From Mesorhizobium sp. INR15 (lineage in GTDB: Bacteria; Pseudomonadota; Alphaproteobacteria; Rhizobiales; Rhizobiaceae): a stretch of DNA of 64,000 nucleotides. The DNA lies in contig NZ_CP045496.1 of NCBI RefSeq assembly GCF_015500075.1, positions 3,792,001-3,856,000 on the forward strand. Direction: 5' to 3'. Shown piece after piece: positions 27,149 through 35,465 of the stretch. The first letter of the stretch is position 1; each line of letters begins with the position of its first letter. The position numbers and the translations under genes are program-made. The notes under the pieces were generated by a model. That model was not told the origin of the DNA, made no database searches, and saw nothing but the letters and a program-made list of their open reading frames with translations.

Positions 27149-27847
27149 TCAGGCGGAAGCGCGCACGTTGTGCTTGCGCTTCATGTAGTCCTTGGCGGTC
27201 TCGACCGCTACCGCCGCATCGCGGCAATAGGCGTCGGCGCCAACGGCCTTGCCGAATTCCTCGTTGAGCGGCGCACCGCCAACCAGCACGACGTAGTCGT
27301 CGCGGATGCCCTTTTCCTTCATCGTGTCGATGACGACCTTCATGTAGGGCATGGTCGTGGTCAGCAGCGCCGACATGCCGATGATGTCAGGCTGATGCTG
27401 CTCGATCGCATCGAGATACTTTTCGACCGCGTTGTTGATGCCGAGATCGATGACGTCGAAGCCGGCGCCTTCCATCATCATGCCGACAAGGTTCTTGCCG
27501 ATGTCGTGAATGTCGCCCTTGACCGTGCCGATCACCATCTTGCCCTGCTTCGGCGCGCCGGTGGCGGCAAGCAGCGGGCGCAGGATGAACATGCCGGCCT
27601 TCATCGCATTGGCCGAAAGCAGCACTTCCGGAACAAACAGGATGCCGTCACGAAAATCCTCGCCGACGATGCGCATGCCTTCGACCAGCGCCTCGGTCAG
27701 CACTTTGTAAGGTATCCAGCCGCGCCCGAGCAGGATGTTGGTGCCTTCCTCGATCTCTTCCTTCAACCCGTCATAGAGATCGTCGTGCATCTGCTGCACC
27801 AACTCATCGTCGGAAAGTTCGGAAAGGATGATCTCGTCGTCGGCCAT
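27149..27847 (-). CDS. Corrinoid (B12-binding) methyl-carrier protein, MtbC/MttC type
   Basis: A 232-residue methyltransferase corrinoid protein. The N-terminal four-helix cap domain (residues ~10-95) is followed by a B12-binding Rossmann domain with D112-x-H114-x-x-G117 (GDIHDIGKNL), the lower-axial histidine motif, then GMSALLTTTM and VLVGGAPLN. ATG 27847 has AGGAG about 10 nt upstream; the longer frame to 27886 lacks support. It is divergent from the MttB homologue across 275 bp, so both are probably induced together. It is the only free corrinoid protein in the window and may serve both MttB homologues. Confidence 0.9.
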   Translation of the reverse strand: MADDEIILSELSDDELVQQMHDDLYDGLKEEIEEGTNILLGRGWIPYKVLTEALVEGMRIVGEDFRDGILFVPEVLLSANAMKAGMFILRPLLAATGAPKQGKMVIGTVKGDIHDIGKNLVGMMMEGAGFDVIDLGINNAVEKYLDAIEQHQPDIIGMSALLTTTMPYMKVVIDTMKEKGIRDDYVVLVGGAPLNEEFGKAVGADAYCRDAAVAVETAKDYMKRKHNVRASA

Positions 27848-27871
27848 ATGTATCGAGCTCCTGCCGGCATC

Positions 27872-28007
27872 GCGACTGTGTCGCAAGGCACAAAATATTC
27901 GCGTTCATACCTAACCCGCGAGGGGCAGGTATCCATAGCTGATTTGCGACTTCCCGCAAAAGGAAAGCGACCGTAACTCTCTTGGAATTCTTGTCGATTT
28001 TGCGACA
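27872..28007. promoter_or_regulatory. Divergent control region with GCGAC/GTCGC half-sites
   Basis: Between the corrinoid-protein and MttB genes lie GCGAC-N3-GTCGC (27872-27884), TTTGCGAC (27943-27950) and TGTCG-N6-CGACA (27992-28007, overlapping TTTGCGACA). They repeat the half-site of the palindromes before the GlxA-family regulator, suggesting shared control. Confidence 0.45.
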
Positions 28008-28122
28008 GGCGTTGGCGCTGGCGGGCCGTTTCGAATAGGGTGCATGGCTACGATCCGGGAAGAAGCGGCGATCCGAGGCCGCGATGGATTCCAGGCAAGA
28101 ACAAATTCAGGGAAGAACCACC

Positions 28123-29697
28123 ATGAGCGAACACGCGGCAGTTGATCAGGAAGCGTCAAACGCGCGGCGCGGGCGCGGCGCCAGCGGCGGAGCGGCGGCG
28201 CGCCGCGCGGCGCGTTCGGGCGGCGGCCCCGGCACCCAGCTCACCTACATCAAGCGCCAGATCAACGTATACGAGGTGCTGAACGAGGAAGGCCTGGCGC
28301 TGATCGAGAAGAACACCGACACGGTGCTCGAAGAGATCGGCATCATCTTCCGCGACGACGCCGAGGCGCTGCAGCTCTGGAAAGAAGCCGGCGCCGACGT
28401 CAAGGGCGAGCGCGTGCACTTTCCCAAAGGCCTCTGCCGCTCGCTGCTGAAGACCGCGCCTTCAATCTACACCCAGCATGCCCGCAACCCCGAGCGCTCG
28501 GTGCAGATCGGCGGCAATGCCACCGTCTTCGCGCCGGTCTACGGACCTCCCTTCGTTCGCGATCTCGACGGCAACCGCCGCTACGCCACGATCGAGGATT
28601 TCCGGAATTTCGTGAAGCTCGCCTACATGGCGCCATCAATCCACCATTCGGGCGGCACGGTGTGTGAGCCGGTCGATGTGCCGGTCAACAAGCGCCACCT
28701 CGACATGATCTATTCGCACATCAAATATTCGGACAAGCCGTTCATGGGCTCGGTGACCGCGCCGGAGCGTGCTGAAGACACCGTTGCCATGGCCAAGATC
28801 CTGTTCGGTGACGATTTCGTCGAAAACAACACGGTGCTGACCAGCCTGATCAACGCCAACTCGCCGATGGTGTTCGACGAGACGATGCTGGGTGCGCTGA
28901 AAGTCTATTCGCGTCACAACCAGGCCTGCATCGTCACGCCGTTCATCCTCGCCGGCGCGATGAGCCCAGTGACGGTGGCCGGCACGCTGACGCAGGTTCT
29001 GGCCGAGGTGCTGGCCGGCGCGTCGTTCACGCAGCTGATCCGGCCGGGCGCGCCGGTGCTGTTCGGCACCTTCGCCTCGTCGATCTCCATGCAGTCGGGC
29101 GCACCGACCTTCGGTACGCCGGAGCCGTCGCTGGTATCCTATGGCGCGGCACAGCTTGCCCGCCGTCTCGGCCTGCCGTTCCGCACCGGCGGTTCACTGT
29201 GCGCGTCAAAGGTTCCTGATGCGCAGGCTGCCTATGAAAGCGCCAACACGCTGAACTCGACCATTCTGGCCGGCACCAATTTCGTGCTGCACTCGGCTGG
29301 CTGGCTCGAGGGCGGGCTCGCCTCCTGCTACGAAAAATTCATGATGGATATCGACCAGCTCGGCATGACGCAAAAATTCTCCGAAGGCGTCGACCTGTCG
29401 GAGAACGGCCAGGCGATGGATGCCATCCGCCAGGTTGGCCCAGGCAGCCACTATCTCGGCTGCGACCACACCCAGGCCAATTTCCAGACCGCCTTCTACC
29501 GCTCCAACATCGCCGACAACAATTCCTACGAGCAGTGGCTGGCCGAGGGCGAGAAGACCGCACCGCAGCGCGCCAATGATCTCGCCCGCCGCTGGCTTGA
29601 AAGCTACGAGGCGCCGTATCTCGATCCGAGCATCGACGAGGCCCTGAAGGACTTCATCGCCAAGAAGAAGGGGTCGATGCCCGACGCCTTCACGTGA
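28123..29697 (+). CDS. MttB-superfamily (non-pyrrolysine) corrinoid methyltransferase
   Basis: A 524-residue trimethylamine-methyltransferase-family protein. The N-terminal ~35 residues are Ala/Arg/Gly-rich, then comes the MttB TIM barrel (VLEEIGIIFRDDAEAL, SGGTVCEPVDVPV, SAGWLEGGLASCYEKF). There is no in-frame TAG, so it is a non-pyrrolysine member like the glycine-betaine enzyme MtgB and relatives for proline betaine and carnitine, which move a methyl from a quaternary amine to a corrinoid protein. ATG 28123 has AGGGAAG 7 nt upstream. It is divergent from the corrinoid gene. Substrate is not readable; a betaine is likely. Confidence 0.9.
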   Translation: MSEHAAVDQEASNARRGRGASGGAAARRAARSGGGPGTQLTYIKRQINVYEVLNEEGLALIEKNTDTVLEEIGIIFRDDAEALQLWKEAGADVKGERVHFPKGLCRSLLKTAPSIYTQHARNPERSVQIGGNATVFAPVYGPPFVRDLDGNRRYATIEDFRNFVKLAYMAPSIHHSGGTVCEPVDVPVNKRHLDMIYSHIKYSDKPFMGSVTAPERAEDTVAMAKILFGDDFVENNTVLTSLINANSPMVFDETMLGALKVYSRHNQACIVTPFILAGAMSPVTVAGTLTQVLAEVLAGASFTQLIRPGAPVLFGTFASSISMQSGAPTFGTPEPSLVSYGAAQLARRLGLPFRTGGSLCASKVPDAQAAYESANTLNSTILAGTNFVLHSAGWLEGGLASCYEKFMMDIDQLGMTQKFSEGVDLSENGQAMDAIRQVGPGSHYLGCDHTQANFQTAFYRSNIADNNSYEQWLAEGEKTAPQRANDLARRWLESYEAPYLDPSIDEALKDFIAKKKGSMPDAFT

Positions 29698-29786
29698 AAG
29701 GAGCCCGAGTCAGGCGGGGCTAAAGTCGCCAACATCATCCACAAGGAAGTCTGGCGGAGTGCATTCTCCGATCCGGTCAAGAAGGG

Positions 29787-30482
29787 ATGAGCGTGCCCGC
29801 GGGCAGCGTTGACGGTATCGCCGCGGCGCTGCTTGCCAACGGCCTCATCCTGCGCGGTGGTTTCAACTTCGCACCTGGCGAAGCGCCGACAACCGGCGCG
29901 TCAGGCGCGCCGGCCAAGTCCGTATTGTTGGTCGGGCAGGCGGGTGCGGCGCCTTGGCCCCACTTTCTGAAATGGCGCGAGCGCCAGCCGCAGGACATCA
30001 AAGACCCCCTCGACACCTGGTCGCGCGAGCTGATTGGCGTTGTGGCCAAGCAGTTCGGTGCGCGCGCCGTCTCGCCCTCGGACAAGCCCTATCTGCCGTT
30101 CCAGCAATGGGCGATGCGGGTAGAGGGGCTGAAGCCGTCGCCGCTCGGTATCCTCATGCACCCCAGATACGGGCTTTGGCACGCCTATCGCGGCGCGCTG
30201 CTGTCCGAGAGCGAGCTGCCTATTCAAATTGCTGAGACGGTGATTCACCTTTGCGATGCATGTGTCGGAAAACCCTGCATGAAATCCTGTCCGGTCGACG
30301 CCTATTCTCCGGAGGGATTTGCCTATCAGACGTGTCTGACGCATGTGCGAGGTTCGCATGGCGAACCGTGCCGGAGCGGCGGCTGCCTTGACCGCAACGC
30401 TTGTCCTTATGGCACGGCCTACCGCTATCCCAAGGGGATCCAGGCATTTCACATGGCGAGCTTTGCGGCGCTGCCTGCCTAG
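29787..30482 (+). CDS. 4Fe-4S cluster protein (QueG/reductase-like C-terminal half)
   Basis: A 231-residue soluble protein. C156, C159, C164 and C168 (CDACVGKPCMKSCP) form a classical 4Fe-4S motif. A second Cys group follows at C183, C195, C200 and C206 (TCLTHV...EPCRSGGCLDRNACPYG). It resembles the Fe-S part of QueG-like reductases without the corrinoid domain. It starts 89 nt after the MttB stop on the same strand. A role as electron donor for corrinoid reactivation is plausible inference. The SD (AAGGG) abuts ATG 29787, so GTG 29793 is an alternative start. Confidence 0.75.
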   Translation: MSVPAGSVDGIAAALLANGLILRGGFNFAPGEAPTTGASGAPAKSVLLVGQAGAAPWPHFLKWRERQPQDIKDPLDTWSRELIGVVAKQFGARAVSPSDKPYLPFQQWAMRVEGLKPSPLGILMHPRYGLWHAYRGALLSESELPIQIAETVIHLCDACVGKPCMKSCPVDAYSPEGFAYQTCLTHVRGSHGEPCRSGGCLDRNACPYGTAYRYPKGIQAFHMASFAALPA

Positions 30483-30524
30483 TCGAGAATCTCTCGGACT
30501 GGCTTGACCTCAGCTGCAAGCGAG

Positions 30525-30561
30525 CCTATTCATCAAGTCATCTGATGACTTGATGAATAGG
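30525..30561. promoter_or_regulatory. Perfect 37-bp palindrome over the start of a GntR gene
   Basis: Two 18-bp arms (CCTATTCATCAAGTCATC and its complement) flank one central T at 30543. The core ATCAAGTCATC-type sequence fits a FadR/GntR operator. It overlaps ATG 30553, so the regulator probably represses itself and the downstream MFS gene. Confidence 0.8.
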
Positions 30562-31242
30562 CCGATGCAACCCGCCTTTAGAACCAACCTTACCGACAGT
30601 GCCACCGACAGCCTGCGTGCCGAGATATTGCGCGGCCGCTGGGCCGTGGGCGCGCGTATTCCCAATGAGGCGGCCTTGACCGACCTGTTGTTGGTCAGCC
30701 GCGGCACGGTGCGGGAAGCGGTGCGGGTGCTGGTCTCGCAAGGCCTGCTGGATACGCGCCAGGGCTCCGGCACCTATGTGCGATCTGTCATCGATTCGTC
30801 AGCCGCGCTCGACCGGGTAAAGCGCGCCAGCCTGCGCGACCAGTGGGAGGCGCGGGCGGCGCTGGACCTCGAGGCCGCACGGCTCGCCGCCTTGCGCCAC
30901 ACGCCCGCCGACCTGGACTGTATCAGGCAACTGCTTGCCGTGCGCGGCAGCGTCGCCGACGGCGGCAGCGAAGCCTTCATCGGTCGTGACATCGCTTTCC
31001 ACAAGTCGGTTGTCGCTGCATCCGGCAACAAGGCGATGATGGAACTCTACGACTTCTTCACCGCTGCCATCACCGAAACCATTCACGCCACCCTCGATGG
31101 AGACCTGCCGGAACCGGATCAGCAGGCGCATGCGGCTATCGTCGACGCCATCGCCTCGGGCGATCCCGACCGCGCGGTTGCCGCTGTTCGCGCCTTCATG
31201 GCGCCGGTGCTTGCCGAACTCGAAAGACTGCTCTCACAATGA
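30553..31242 (+). CDS. GntR-family (FadR/VanR subfamily) transcriptional regulator
   Basis: A 229-residue regulator. The winged HTH (residues ~15-75; IPNEAALTDLLLVSRGTVREAV, GLLDTRQGSGTYV) is followed by an all-helical FCD ligand domain. The start codon at 30553 lies inside a perfect 37-bp palindrome; ATG 30565 is an alternative. The stop overlaps the MFS gene by 4 nt, a typical regulator-transporter pair (like CynR/NimR-type settings). It probably represses the pair until a substrate binds the FCD domain. Confidence 0.88.
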   Translation: MNRPMQPAFRTNLTDSATDSLRAEILRGRWAVGARIPNEAALTDLLLVSRGTVREAVRVLVSQGLLDTRQGSGTYVRSVIDSSAALDRVKRASLRDQWEARAALDLEAARLAALRHTPADLDCIRQLLAVRGSVADGGSEAFIGRDIAFHKSVVAASGNKAMMELYDFFTAAITETIHATLDGDLPEPDQQAHAAIVDAIASGDPDRAVAAVRAFMAPVLAELERLLSQ

Positions 31243-32546
31243 ACCAGACATTTCGCCAGCCTGATCCCAAGGCGCAATCCGAAGCCGCCAAGGGTCTGGA
31301 TGCCCAGCTTGTCGATGCTGAAGCCGACAGCTTGCCCCAGCCGCAGCCACCCGAACCGCGAAGCCGTGCCGCGCGCATCGTGCTTGGGGCCAGCCTGGTG
31401 TTGATCGCCTTCAGCTTGCGGCCGCTGTTTTCCAGCCTGTCGGTGCTGTTGCCCGAGGTGATGCACGAAACCGGGCTGTCGACGACGGGCGCCAGCCTGC
31501 TGACCACGCTGCCGGTGTTGTGCCTGGGCCTGTTCGCGCCCTTTGCACCTGGACTTGCCCAGCGCTACGGGGCTGAACGCACCTTGCTTGGCGCGCTCGC
31601 GCTTTTGACACTGGGAACTGGGCTGCGTTGGTTCGGATCTGTCCCGCTGCTGTTTGCCGCGACCTTCCTGGCGGGTGGTGCCATCGCCATTGGCAATGTG
31701 CTGCTGCCGGGCCTGGTGAAACGCGACTTTGCCGACAAGGCCGCCGTCATGACCGGCCTGTACACAATGGCCCTTTGCGCCGGCTCAGCCGCTGCCGCCG
31801 GCCTGACGCTGCCAATCGAGCATCTTGTCACGGGCTCCTGGTCAGGGGCGCTGGCGGCGTGGGCCGTGCCGACATTGGTGGTGCTGCTGATCTGGATCCC
31901 GCAGGCGCTCGGCAGCCGGCGGCAAGCAAGCCATCGCGGCTTTCGTGTCGTTGGCCTCTGGCGTGATCGCTTGGCATGGCAGGTGACGCTGTTCATGGGG
32001 CTACAGTCGGCGCTTGCCTATTGCATCTTCGGCTGGCTGGCGCCGATCCTGCGTGAGCGCGGCTTCGACGCGGCGACCGCCGGCGTCCTCGTCTCGGTAT
32101 CCGTCATGGCGCAGGTCATCACCTGTCTGGGCGTACCTTCCCTGGCAATGCGGCTCAAGGACCAACGGGTCATCAATGTGGCGCTTGTCGCCATAGCGGT
32201 GATTGCACTGCTCGGCATTCTGTTCGCTCCGACCTCAACCGTGCTTTTCTGGGCGATCCTGCAAGGCATCGGGCAGGGTGGTTTGATCGCTGCGGCCATG
32301 ACCTTGATCGTGCTGCGTTCGCCGGATTCGCATGTCGCCGCTCACCTTTCGGGCATGGCGCAAGGCGTCGGCTATGTGCTGGCCGCATTCGGTCCGCTGC
32401 TGGTCGGATTGATCCGGGGTTGGACCGGAAGTTTCTCGGAGACGGCCTTCCTGTTTGTCGGGCTCGGACTCGGCGTCGCCATCATGGGATTTGGTGCCGG
32501 ACGTGCGCTGCATGTCGGCGCCCGAACCGTGCACACCGAAGGCTGA
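31239..32546 (+). CDS. MFS transporter, CynX/NimT family
   Basis: A 435-residue transporter with about 12 membrane helices. The N-terminal cytoplasmic ~45 residues are acidic, and helix 1 contains LVLIAFSLRPLFSSLSVLLP, characteristic of CynX/NimT. Family members export or import cyanate or 2-nitroimidazole-like compounds. It overlaps the GntR gene by 4 nt, so regulation is shared. Substrate is unknown; an efflux role is as likely as uptake. Confidence 0.85.
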   Translation: MNQTFRQPDPKAQSEAAKGLDAQLVDAEADSLPQPQPPEPRSRAARIVLGASLVLIAFSLRPLFSSLSVLLPEVMHETGLSTTGASLLTTLPVLCLGLFAPFAPGLAQRYGAERTLLGALALLTLGTGLRWFGSVPLLFAATFLAGGAIAIGNVLLPGLVKRDFADKAAVMTGLYTMALCAGSAAAAGLTLPIEHLVTGSWSGALAAWAVPTLVVLLIWIPQALGSRRQASHRGFRVVGLWRDRLAWQVTLFMGLQSALAYCIFGWLAPILRERGFDAATAGVLVSVSVMAQVITCLGVPSLAMRLKDQRVINVALVAIAVIALLGILFAPTSTVLFWAILQGIGQGGLIAAAMTLIVLRSPDSHVAAHLSGMAQGVGYVLAAFGPLLVGLIRGWTGSFSETAFLFVGLGLGVAIMGFGAGRALHVGARTVHTEG

Positions 32547-32671
32547 CGTCTCTCGCGTCAACCGCCGAGCGCAGCAATGCCGCACGAAATGTTGACTGCT
32601 GCGTTCAGGCTAAGTCTTGCCCTGCCAAGCCGTGCGGATATGTATCGCACGATACACCAACGGAGCGGGCG

Positions 32672-33409
32672 ATGACCAAGCAGGATCTGCAAATCAAGAC
32701 CAGGGATGGCACCGCAAAGGCCGGGCTGTTCCACTCCGCGACGGCTTCCCCGGCCAAGGCCGGTGTCATTCTCTACCAGGACGCCTTCGGTCCGCGTCCA
32801 GCGCTTGACGGCATGGCCGAGCGGCTGGCGGGCGAGGGCTATGCGGTGCTGGTGCCCGATCTTTTTTACCGCAACGCGCCCTATGGCCCGTTCGATGCCA
32901 AGACAGCTTTCGTCGAGGAAAAGAGCAAGGCCGCGTTGATGGCCCTGGTGACCGGCACCACGCAGGAGATGACCATCAGCGACACCGGCGCGTTCCTCGA
33001 CGCGCTGGCAGCGGAGGGCGTCACCGGACCGGTCGGCACCGTCGGCTATTGCATGGGCGGTGGCCGGGCGCTGAATGCCGCCGCAGCCTATCCCGACAGG
33101 ATAGAGGCAGCGGCCAGCTTTCACGGCGGCAATCTGGCCAGCGATGCCGGCGACAGTCCGCATCGCAAGGCGGCTTCGCTCAAGGCGCGCGTCTATGTCG
33201 GCATGGCGGGCGTCGACAGAAGTTTCCCGCCGGAGCAGTCGGCGCGGCTGGCCGAGGCGCTGCGCGTTGCCGAGGTCGACCATGTTCTGGAGAACTATCT
33301 CGGCATGGCGCATGGCTGGTGTGTACCCGACCACAGCGTCTTCAACGCCATCGGGGCCGAGCGCCACTGGAAGCGATTGACGGCCTTGTTCGCCGAAACG
33401 CTGGCCTGA
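32672..33409 (+). CDS. Dienelactone hydrolase family protein
   Basis: A 245-residue alpha/beta hydrolase. GTVGYCMGGGRAL carries a Cys nucleophile, and LGMAHGWCVPDH carries the His. Cys-His-Asp is the dienelactone hydrolase triad. ATG 32672 has GGAG 6 nt upstream. It starts 125 nt after the MFS gene and may be a separate unit. Many such proteins have no proven lactone substrate, so the call is at family level. Confidence 0.85.
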   Translation: MTKQDLQIKTRDGTAKAGLFHSATASPAKAGVILYQDAFGPRPALDGMAERLAGEGYAVLVPDLFYRNAPYGPFDAKTAFVEEKSKAALMALVTGTTQEMTISDTGAFLDALAAEGVTGPVGTVGYCMGGGRALNAAAAYPDRIEAAASFHGGNLASDAGDSPHRKAASLKARVYVGMAGVDRSFPPEQSARLAEALRVAEVDHVLENYLGMAHGWCVPDHSVFNAIGAERHWKRLTALFAETLA

Positions 33410-33511
33410 GTTCACCATCCTGTTGGCCGCAGGGCATATTTGAGGGTATCAGGCGCAATGAGTGGCTCGCCCGGCTAAGCGGCGCGGGCCGAGCGGGAAC
33501 GAATTGGCCTG

Positions 33512-34690
33512 ATGCAATACTATGATGTCGTGATCATCGGCGCCGGCGCTGCCGGAATGATGTGCGCCGTGGAGGCCGCCAAGCGCGGCCGTTCGGTGCT
33601 GATCCTCGATCACGCGGCGATGCCCGGCGAAAAGATCCGCATCTCCGGCGGTGGCCGCTGCAACTTCACCAACATCCATGCCAGCCCGAAGAATTTTATC
33701 TCGAGGAATCCGCATTTCTGCATCTCGGCGCTCAGCCGATATACGCAGCGCGATTTCATTGCGATGGTTGAACGCCACCGCATCGCCTATCACGAGAAGA
33801 CCTTGGGCCAGCTGTTCTGTGATGGCTCCGCGCGCCAGATCATCGAGATGCTGGTCTCGGAAATGCAGGGCAGGGGCGTGGAATTGGCGCTGTCGACGCA
33901 GGTTCAAAACGTCAGCAAAGCCGTGGATGGTTTTGAACTCACGCTCTCCACCGGCACAATCTCCTGCCGGTCCGTGGTCGTTGCCTGTGGCGGCAAGTCT
34001 ATTCCCAAGATGGGGGCGACTGGCTTCGGCTACGAGCTTGCGGCGCAGTTTGGCCTTGCCGTTGTCGAGACGCGGCCGGCTCTGGTGCCTTTGACCTTCG
34101 ACGCCATGACGCTTGAGCGGCTTTCGCCGCTGGCCGGCAATGCGGTCGACGCCGAAGTCGCCTGCGGCAAGGTGCGGTTTTCCGAGGCGATGCTGTTCAC
34201 GCATCGCGGCGCCAGCGGGCCGTCCATCCTGCAAATCTCCTCTTATTGGCGCGAGGGTGACGAAATCCGCATCGCCATGCTGCCGGGGGTGGATGTGGCC
34301 GAGCTCGTCCGTGCCGCCAAGCGCGGCAATGGCCGGCAGGCGGTGCAGACGGTGCTGGCAAATCATCTGCCGAAACGGCTTGCCCAGGCGATTGCTGAGC
34401 GAACCGGCATCGATGGCAATCTTGCCGATCTATCCGACGCCCAGATCAAGATCATCGAGGCCGCGGTCAACGACTGGCGCATCAAGCCAGCCGGGTCGGA
34501 GGGCTACCGGACAGCGGAAGTGACGCTTGGCGGGGTGGATACGAACGGGCTCGACCAGAAGACCATGCAGGCGAAATCCGTGCCTGGCCTGTTTTTCATC
34601 GGTGAGGCCGTTGACGTCACGGGCTGGCTCGGCGGCTATAATTTCCAGTGGGCGTGGTCGTCTGGCTGGGTCGCAGGCCAGGCATGCTGA
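33512..34690 (+). CDS. NAD(P)/FAD-dependent oxidoreductase, HI0933/BaiN family
   Basis: A 392-residue flavoprotein beginning YDVVIIGAGAAGMMCA (FAD Rossmann), followed by GEKIRISGGGRCNFTN (residues ~38-53), the family hallmark, and ending GLFFIGEAVDVTGWLGGYNFQ. HI0933-type proteins are widespread; BaiN reduces bile-acid enones and others are of unknown role. It is unusual only in having no obvious operon partner. The next 209 bp (34691-34899) contain no gene I can support. Confidence 0.85.
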   Translation: MQYYDVVIIGAGAAGMMCAVEAAKRGRSVLILDHAAMPGEKIRISGGGRCNFTNIHASPKNFISRNPHFCISALSRYTQRDFIAMVERHRIAYHEKTLGQLFCDGSARQIIEMLVSEMQGRGVELALSTQVQNVSKAVDGFELTLSTGTISCRSVVVACGGKSIPKMGATGFGYELAAQFGLAVVETRPALVPLTFDAMTLERLSPLAGNAVDAEVACGKVRFSEAMLFTHRGASGPSILQISSYWREGDEIRIAMLPGVDVAELVRAAKRGNGRQAVQTVLANHLPKRLAQAIAERTGIDGNLADLSDAQIKIIEAAVNDWRIKPAGSEGYRTAEVTLGGVDTNGLDQKTMQAKSVPGLFFIGEAVDVTGWLGGYNFQWAWSSGWVAGQAC

Positions 34691-34899
34691 TATTCAGGTG
34701 ATGCCGGCCTGCGAATGGCTAGTACCTGCGCTTCCGGTACTCACGTACCCAAACGTACGCTCCGTTCCGGTTCTCGGTCCCAACCATTCTCGGCTCGGCC
34801 TGACCTGAATCTCAACATGCCTGCACTCAAAAGCACTGTTTTGAAAAAAATCTTTCCATCGGCCCAAGGAATCACCATTAGCCTTCGTCCAACAGTCAA

Positions 34900-35463
34900 A
34901 TGATGGCGATGATGCTGGATGAAAGCGAAGCCTCCGACGCCGATCTGATCGGGCGGGCGAAGGGTGGAGACAGGGGTGCCTTCGGCAAATTGCTGGAAAG
35001 GCACTATGGCTTTGTCTATCGCGCTGCCTATCGGTGGTGCGGAAAGAAGGCCGATGCCGAAGACATCGCCCAGGAAGTCTGTGTCCGGCTTGGCAAGGCG
35101 CTGCGCGACTATCATGGCCGTGGCGCCTTCACCACCTGGCTCTACACCATGACCTTGAACGCGGCGCGCGACATGATGCGCAAATCCGCCCGTGACATGG
35201 CAAAGACCGAGGCTTTCGGCGTTCACGCGCTGATCTCTGGCGAGGCGCCAGCCGAACCGGAAGACCCGGCCGAGGCGCTGTGGGCGGCAGTGCGGCAATT
35301 GCCGGACAAGCAGCGTGACGCGGTGCTCTTTGTCTATGGCGAAGGCTTGAGCCATGCGGCAACCGCCGAGGCGATGGCGATCTCGGAGACAACGGTTTCC
35401 TGGCACATCCATGAAGCGAAGAAACGGCTGAAAGTGCTCATGCGCTCAGCCGGGGAAGTGTGA
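34900..35463 (+). CDS. ECF-family RNA polymerase sigma factor
   Basis: A 187-residue ECF sigma factor. The sigma-2 region (DADLIGRAKGGDRGAFGKLL...DAEDIAQEVCVRL) is followed by sigma-4 (residues ~125-180; LPDKQRDAVLFVYGEGLSHAA, ISETTVSWHIHEAKKRL). The exact ATG among four clustered Mets at 34900-34914 is unsure. The stop overlaps the next gene at 35460-35463. The downstream VWA protein starts with a short cytoplasmic region and a membrane helix and could act as its anti-sigma. Confidence 0.85.
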   Translation: MMAMMLDESEASDADLIGRAKGGDRGAFGKLLERHYGFVYRAAYRWCGKKADAEDIAQEVCVRLGKALRDYHGRGAFTTWLYTMTLNAARDMMRKSARDMAKTEAFGVHALISGEAPAEPEDPAEALWAAVRQLPDKQRDAVLFVYGEGLSHAATAEAMAISETTVSWHIHEAKKRLKVLMRSAGEV

Positions 35464-35465
35464 CC

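Noticed and set aside
27848..28122. Cobalamin riboswitch before the MttB/corrinoid genes
   Set aside because: No B12-box-like sequence or long structured leader was seen. Only the half-site repeats are notable.
28123..29697. Pyrrolysine-type MttB
   Set aside because: Neither MttB homologue (28123-29697 or 48931-50508) has an in-frame amber codon, and no pyrrolysine genes were seen. Both are standard-code, non-pyrrolysine members.
34868..34889. ECF autoregulatory promoter (GGAAT...CGTC) before the sigma gene
   Set aside because: The spacing between the two elements is only 12 nt, shorter than usual for ECF promoters.
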